The notes below the pieces were generated by a model that made no database searches, had not been told where the DNA came from, and was given only the letters and a program-made list of their open reading frames with translations. From an uncultured Prevotella sp. (GTDB lineage Bacteria > Bacteroidota > Bacteroidia > Bacteroidales > Bacteroidaceae): a stretch of DNA of 64,000 nucleotides. The stretch is taken from assembly GCA_944319815.1 (NCBI GenBank), contig CALUEX010000007.1, forward strand, positions 1 through 64,000. The letters run 5' to 3'. Below, piece after piece: positions 59,963 to 64,000 of this stretch. A program made the position numbers and the translations under genes. Numbering within the stretch: the first letter of the stretch is position 1; each line of letters opens with the position of its first letter.

Positions 59963-61534
59963 ATGAATAAGTATTTGTCAGTCTTGCTGTTCCTCGTTGT
60001 TGGGGGAACGGCTTTTTCCCAAGAATTTGACGACGAAGTGAAGGGCGCAATACCGCTGGCGAAGGGCATCGGGTATGAAGTCGAGCTGCAATCGACGTTC
60101 TCTGACGGCCGCACGCCTTTGTGGTTGAACGCCAACCGCTATGGCCTTGGTTCGCTTGACGAGGCCAACGGCTATGTGCGTGCCGCCTTGATACGTCCCT
60201 TGCGCGTTGATTCGGCCCGGCGGTGGGGCATGGGCTATGGCGTGGACGTAGCCGTGCCGTACAACTTCACGAGTGATTTCGTCGTGCAGCAAGCCTTCGT
60301 CGAGGGGCGATGGCTGCACGGTGTGCTTACCGTCGGCAGTAAGGAGTACCCCATGGAGCTGAAGAACAACTCGTTGAGCAGCGGTTCGCAGACCCTCGGC
60401 ATCAACGCGCGGCCCGTTCCCCAGGTGCGTATCGCCCTGCCGGAGTATTGGACTTTGCCCTTCGCCAACGGTTGGCTGCACCTTAAGGGCCACATAGCCT
60501 ACGGCATGATGACCGACGACGGATGGCAGCATGACTTTACCGGGCGCAAGAGCAAGTACGCCGACAACGTGCTTTACCACAGCAAGGCAGGATACCTTAA
60601 GGTCGGCAACGAGAATTTCTTTTGTCCTTTTTCGCTCGAACTGGGCCTGGAGATGGCGGCGACGTTCGGCGGCACGGCATACGTCCCCGACGGGCAAGGG
60701 GGCATGACGGCCTTGAAGGGCGACACGGGGCTGAAGGCTTACTGGAACGCATTTTGGCCCGGAGGGTATGACGCGGGCGAAACGACATACCAGAACGTCG
60801 AGGGTAACCACGTTGGCAGCTGGCTGCTGCGCCTTAACTGGGACACGGATATGTGGCGGTTCAGCATCTATTCCGACAAGTATTTTGAAGACCACTCCTC
60901 AATGTTGCAGCTCGACTACGACGGATACGGGCAAGGCGAGGAGTGGCAGGAGAAGAAAAAGAGCCGCTACGTGCTCTACGACTTCAAGGACTGGATGCTC
61001 GGGGCGGAGTTCAACATTAAGTACGACAGGTGGGTCAATGGCGTAGTGTTCGAGTACATTTATTCAAAATACCAGAGCGGCCCCATCTACCATGACCATA
61101 CGAGCACCATACCTGACCACATCGGGGGCAGGGATAACTTCTACAACCACTACATTTACACCGGATGGCAGCATTGGGGACAGGTGATGGGCAACCCTCT
61201 TTACCGCTCGCCGATATACAACGATGACGGTACCATCTGCGTTAAGGACAACCGCTTCATGGCTTTCCACTTGGGCATCGACGGCCGGCCGCTGCCAGGC
61301 TTCAAGTATCGCGTGCTTGCGACGTGGCAGGAAGGCCTTGGCACTTATGACGAACCATACGACAATAAACAGCATAACGTAAGTTTCCTTGTGGAAGGTG
61401 AATACGCCTTCGGGGGCAAGCTGCTCAAGGGCTGGGCCGTAAAGGGAGGCTATGCCATGGACTTCGGCCGGATACTCGGAGACAACTACGGCTTCCAGTT
61501 GACCGTTGTGAAGAAAGGACTTCTTAATCTTTAA
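59963..61534 (+). CDS. Wzi-family outer-membrane beta-barrel protein, module 2
   Basis: A 523-residue protein with signal peptide (MNKYLSVLLFLVVGGTAFS) and the same architecture as the protein encoded at 47310-48782: TPLWLNANRYGLGSLDEANGYVRA, VVQQAFVEGRWLHGVLTVGSKE, ARPVPQVRIAL, NVEGNHVGSWLLRLNWDTD and WQEGLGTYDEP line up with APLWFTANRYGLSSERPNSGYLRA, VVQQAYADLSWRVLTLSVGAKE, ARPIPQVRLEV, NVEGNHVGSWNFALNYEAS and ARHWGTYKAP. Probably capsule- or glycan-related and in the outer membrane. The lipoprotein gene follows 10 bases later. Confidence 0.8.
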   Translation: MNKYLSVLLFLVVGGTAFSQEFDDEVKGAIPLAKGIGYEVELQSTFSDGRTPLWLNANRYGLGSLDEANGYVRAALIRPLRVDSARRWGMGYGVDVAVPYNFTSDFVVQQAFVEGRWLHGVLTVGSKEYPMELKNNSLSSGSQTLGINARPVPQVRIALPEYWTLPFANGWLHLKGHIAYGMMTDDGWQHDFTGRKSKYADNVLYHSKAGYLKVGNENFFCPFSLELGLEMAATFGGTAYVPDGQGGMTALKGDTGLKAYWNAFWPGGYDAGETTYQNVEGNHVGSWLLRLNWDTDMWRFSIYSDKYFEDHSSMLQLDYDGYGQGEEWQEKKKSRYVLYDFKDWMLGAEFNIKYDRWVNGVVFEYIYSKYQSGPIYHDHTSTIPDHIGGRDNFYNHYIYTGWQHWGQVMGNPLYRSPIYNDDGTICVKDNRFMAFHLGIDGRPLPGFKYRVLATWQEGLGTYDEPYDNKQHNVSFLVEGEYAFGGKLLKGWAVKGGYAMDFGRILGDNYGFQLTVVKKGLLNL

Positions 61535-61544
61535 AAACCGTAAT

Positions 61545-61988
61545 ATGATAAGACATTATATATATATAGTTGTTTCAGCTGTCGCGGCGTTCGTTTTTGC
61601 ATCGTGCGAGCTTGACACTTCAAGTAACGGCGACCTCGACGGAATGTGGCGCCTGGCCCAGGTTGACACGCTTGCCACCTCCGGCGTCAACCGCATGGAG
61701 GGCGAGAAGGAGTATTGGATGTTCCAGTACAGCTTGTTGCAGCTTGAAGACAAGGCCGGCAACGCAGGCAGCGTGCTCCTCCGTTTTGAGCATAACGGGA
61801 ATGCGCTGAGGCTCTACGACCCGTATGCCTATGACCGCGAAGAGGGCGACAAGCCTTTGGACGACCCGTCGGTGATGGCTCCCTACGGCGTGAACGCACT
61901 TGATGAGACCTTCACAATCGAGGCTCTTGACGGCCGCCGTATGGTACTTGCCAATGAAGAGTTGCGCCTTTCGTTCAGGAAACTTTAG
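61545..61988 (+). CDS. Lipocalin-like lipoprotein (DUF4847-like), module 2
   Basis: A 147-residue lipoprotein (VFASC) opening LDGMWRLAQVDTL and continuing as a small beta-barrel (QYSLLQLEDKAGNAGSVLLRFEHNG), ending MVLANEELRLSFRKL. It corresponds to the protein encoded at 46873-47322 and follows its Wzi gene by ten bases, as the other overlaps its own by 13. Role unknown. Confidence 0.75.
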   Translation: MIRHYIYIVVSAVAAFVFASCELDTSSNGDLDGMWRLAQVDTLATSGVNRMEGEKEYWMFQYSLLQLEDKAGNAGSVLLRFEHNGNALRLYDPYAYDREEGDKPLDDPSVMAPYGVNALDETFTIEALDGRRMVLANEELRLSFRKL

Positions 61989-62090
61989 CTTGCCTCGCCA
62001 CGCCTTGCGGCAAGCCGAAAGGTCGCTGGCTCTCTTTCGGCAGCGCGATGCTAACACGTTGATAATTAACAATTTACCTCTTGCTATATA

Positions 62091-62170
62091 AAAGGCCATG
62101 TTTTGCGCCGTAAAACATGGCCTTTTGCGTTGCCGTTCGTGCCCTTTTGCAGGGCGAAAGGACACATATT
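62091..62170. repeat. CTTTTGC-type hairpin cluster
   Basis: AAAGGCCATGTTTTGC faces GTAAAACATGGCCTTTT (62091-62126), followed by GTGCCCTTTTGCAGGGCGAAAGG. It occupies the 369-base gap 61989-62357 together with the ssrA promoter. Confidence 0.7.
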
Positions 62171-62291
62171 ACGTCGTGGCCGTTTGTTGCACGTTGCTAT
62201 ATTAACGTCGGTTCGCGCCTTGTGTCCCGACTTATAAGAAATATCCTTATATAAAAATCGTGTTAAATTATATAAAAATACAGTGTGCCGG

Positions 62292-62322
62292 TTGCCATAT
62301 TACTGCAAAAGTTGTATATTTG
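62292..62322 (+). promoter_or_regulatory. Promoter of ssrA
   Basis: TTG at 62292-62294, 20 bases, TATATTTG at 62315-62322, about 35 bases before the mature 5' end of tmRNA. Confidence 0.7.
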
Positions 62323-62357
62323 CACGCTTAAACAAGCCGTTTCAGGCACGCAAAATC

Positions 62358-62755
62358 GGGGTTGACTGGATTTGACAGCGGGTTGGAATGGTACGTAAGC
62401 ACGCGGAGCGTGGTCTGTTTGCTCCTAAATCTCAGCGGTCATAAATTTATCTGGCGAAAACAAATACGCTCTCGCTGCCTAATCGAAGTACAGTAGATTA
62501 CTGGCTTTATCCCGTCACAAGGTGATGGGACGAGACATCGCTCGGAAGCTCTTTTTCCGAAACATTCCGGTAAAGCGGTGCGGTTAAGTCGGGAATAGTC
62601 GTGTGTGGCCCCGCGCCCACGATGAAGTTTTAGGGGATAAGGTCGTTGTTGGTGGTCCGGGTCTTGCAGCGACACGAAAACCGAAGGCCGGAATAAGCGT
62701 GTAGAAAGCGTATGGTTTCCCTGTTTGGACGAGGGTTCGAATCCCTCCAGCTCCA
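62358..62755 (+). ncRNA. ssrA: Transfer-messenger RNA
   Basis: The 398-base tmRNA that rescues stalled ribosomes. The 5' GGGGTTG (62358) pairs with CAGCTCC at 62748-62754 as acceptor stem with discriminator A at 62755; GGTTCGAATCC near 62734-62744 is the T-arm loop. The tag reading frame GGC GAA AAC AAA TAC GCT CTC GCT GCC TAA (62453-62482) adds GENKYALAA after the alanine supplied by the tRNA part, ending in the protease signal ALAA. CCA is not encoded. A strong terminator follows. Confidence 0.95.
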
Positions 62756-62784
62756 CAGACAATATTGATTATCAGTGATTTACG

Positions 62785-62840
62785 ACAACAACACCCAATT
62801 TTACACCCTAAAAATGTAAAGTTGGGTGTTGTTGTTTTTA
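62785..62840 (+). terminator. Intrinsic terminator of ssrA
   Basis: ACAACAACACCCAA (62785-62798) pairs with TTGGGTGTTGTTGT (62822-62835), followed by TTTTTA. Confidence 0.85.
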
Positions 62841-62959
62841 TTGAAATGAAGGTCAGCGTATTAACGTGGACACGTTCTAAAACGAAAAAGTGTTAATAAT
62901 AAGACAGGCGAAGGTAAAACATTTAACCTCCGCCTGTCTGAATTATACTTTGAGCACTA

Positions 62960-63538
62960 TCAGAATGTCAGGCCTATTCCAAAGGAAATAGAGTGACGTG
63001 TGCTATTGCTTTTGTAAAATTCAGTTTTATCTGTAGCCTCGTCATAATAAGCCGTTGTTATATCGCGAAAGTTTTTTAGGTCATACGCAATTTGAAAATT
63101 CAAACCGAAATGTCGCATTATTATCCATGTATAACCAACACCTAATTTCCCTGAAAAGCCGGAATTGCTGTCATCTGCCAACTTCAGGCCATAGCCTAAA
63201 TCAGTAAACAGATATGCCTGTGGCAGTTTTCTTACGGGCTTATAGCGCAATGTCGCAAACACTGGGTATGTATTAAAGTCAGGTTCGGTATAACGAGCCA
63301 ATCCCATGCCTATGCCGACAGACCATTGTATCGCAACATCGTAACGTGCGGCTACTTGCAACAAGTTGCCACCAAACTTATATGAGCCTCTGCTATAAGT
63401 ATTTCCTGCGAATTTTTCAGACATGCCCATACTGTATTGGTAGTCCAAGTCAATGTGTAATTTGGATTGGGCTAAAGCAGTTACAGAAATGAGACTTGTC
63501 ACTATTGTTGATACAAATAATCTTCTTGTCCGTCCCAT
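62960..63538 (-). CDS. Small outer-membrane beta-barrel protein
   Basis: A 192-residue protein with signal peptide (LFVSTIVTSLISVTALAQ). The rest is an alternating pattern of about eight strands ending SISFGIGLTF, typical of OmpA- or OmpW-like porin-type barrels. A second barrel gene lies upstream on the same strand (63783-64000). No function can be named. Confidence 0.7.
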   Translation of the reverse strand: MGRTRRLFVSTIVTSLISVTALAQSKLHIDLDYQYSMGMSEKFAGNTYSRGSYKFGGNLLQVAARYDVAIQWSVGIGMGLARYTEPDFNTYPVFATLRYKPVRKLPQAYLFTDLGYGLKLADDSNSGFSGKLGVGYTWIIMRHFGLNFQIAYDLKNFRDITTAYYDEATDKTEFYKSNSTRHSISFGIGLTF

Positions 63539-63782
63539 AGATATATTTGCTTAATTTTACTATTATTATTAGTCCTTTTACATCGAGATTTCAAAAGACA
63601 GCGCAAATATATAATAAGGCAAACATAATTGGACATATAAATGAAGTGAAATGGAAATATTTAGATATAAAACAGACATTATTGCAATTGAAAAAATTTC
63701 CAGCCGTCTGTTTATTTTCACTATTAAAAATTAAAGGAATTGTTTTCTTACAAGTGCAGCTATGTTCATTAATTGTCACTTG

Positions 63783-64000
63783 TTAAAAATCAAAAGCAAC
63801 GGTCATGTATACGCCATGAACGTCTTTTGCTTTTGGATAAAAGCTGCTGAAGGCAAGATTTTCATACGCCATGTTTCTGCGCATAGCATAAACGTCTAAC
63901 GTAGAGAAAATATAACCGACAGAGATATTTAGCGGTTCTATCTTTGCCGAAACTCCAATCCGCGCATCGAAAAAACACCAGTTGCCTTTGTTGCTGCTGA
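63783..64000 (-). CDS. Outer-membrane beta-barrel protein, C-terminal part (cut by window end)
   Basis: The last 72 codons read SSNKGNWCFFDARIGVSAKI, LNISVGYIFSTLDVYAMRRN and end VHGVYMTVAFDF plus TAA: beta-strand pattern with terminal aromatic residue, as in outer-membrane barrels. The N-terminus is outside the window. It lies 244 AT-rich bases upstream of the preceding barrel gene. Confidence 0.55.
   Translation of the reverse strand, partial: SSNKGNWCFFDARIGVSAKIEPLNISVGYIFSTLDVYAMRRNMAYENLAFSSFYPKAKDVHGVYMTVAFDF

Noticed and set aside
62439..62762. 107-codon open frame on the minus strand (MSVELEGFEPSSKQGNH...)
   Set aside because: It lies antisense inside tmRNA; the frame is a by-product of the conserved RNA and is a common false protein.

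Overview
The window looks like chromosomal DNA from a Bacteroidales bacterium, most likely Prevotellaceae. Several start sites are preceded by the Bacteroidota-type promoter (TTTG, about 19 bases, then TAnnTTTG). Many products are typical of the group: SusC-like TonB receptor, BACON-domain protein, Wzi-family outer-membrane proteins, DUF4369/DUF5689-type lipoproteins, the long form of HutU, and a tmRNA whose tag ends in YALAA. Base composition is near 50% GC. No ribosomal RNA, tRNA, CRISPR array, phage or insertion sequence was seen.

Layout. 0-8 kb: a 1377-residue multi-domain secreted glycoside hydrolase (minus), asnA, a DUF2442 protein and dnaX. 8.5-15.1 kb: a complete histidine-to-glutamate operon, ftcD (fused formiminotransferase-cyclodeaminase), hutU, hutH, hutI. 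15.3-22.3 kb: a tight six-gene minus-strand operon, the most unusual locus here: a four-TM protein, a TRAFAC-like GTPase, two single-span coiled-coil proteins whose cytoplasmic N-domains resemble each other, a lipoprotein with a retropepsin-like DTG motif, and a secreted BACON protein. 23-27 kb: ribosomal protein L31, a secreted DNA/RNA endonuclease, an orphan TrpB2 and an HTH protein. 27.3-30.6 kb: a 2-aminoethylphosphonate operon (transporter, phnX, phnW) whose transporter carries an in-frame amber stop. 31-35 kb: a sodium/solute symporter, trxB, a Cys-type glutathione peroxidase and an aromatic-rich lipoprotein. 35-46.5 kb: mfd, a metallo-beta-lactamase-fold lipoprotein, a polyprenyl-phosphate mannosyltransferase-like GT2, plsC, a membrane phosphoesterase, pyrC, a DUF4369 lipoprotein, a small membrane protein and an FtsB-like protein. 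46.9-62 kb: two paralogous Wzi plus lipocalin-like lipoprotein modules flanking a TonB-receptor/OB-fold lipoprotein operon, a secreted EEP-family hydrolase, a UDG-like protein, udk, a DUF308 protein, a histidine phosphatase and a basic low-complexity secreted protein. 62.3-64 kb: ssrA and two outer-membrane beta-barrel proteins, the last cut by the window end.

Most gaps longer than about 100 bases are filled with dispersed palindromic repeats of at least four families: CCCTCC/GGGAGG palindromes, often in facing pairs with perfect arms of up to 59 bases; short CTTTTGC...GCAAAAG hairpins; a TTAAAGGAGTT element with terminal inverted repeats in its clearest copy; and AT-rich palindromes. Two such palindromes sit in frame inside mfd, one supplies the stop codon of the symporter gene, and a promoter-bearing unit is tandemly duplicated upstream of the ftsB-like gene.

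All family names come from recognising motifs and residue patterns by eye. No database search was run.
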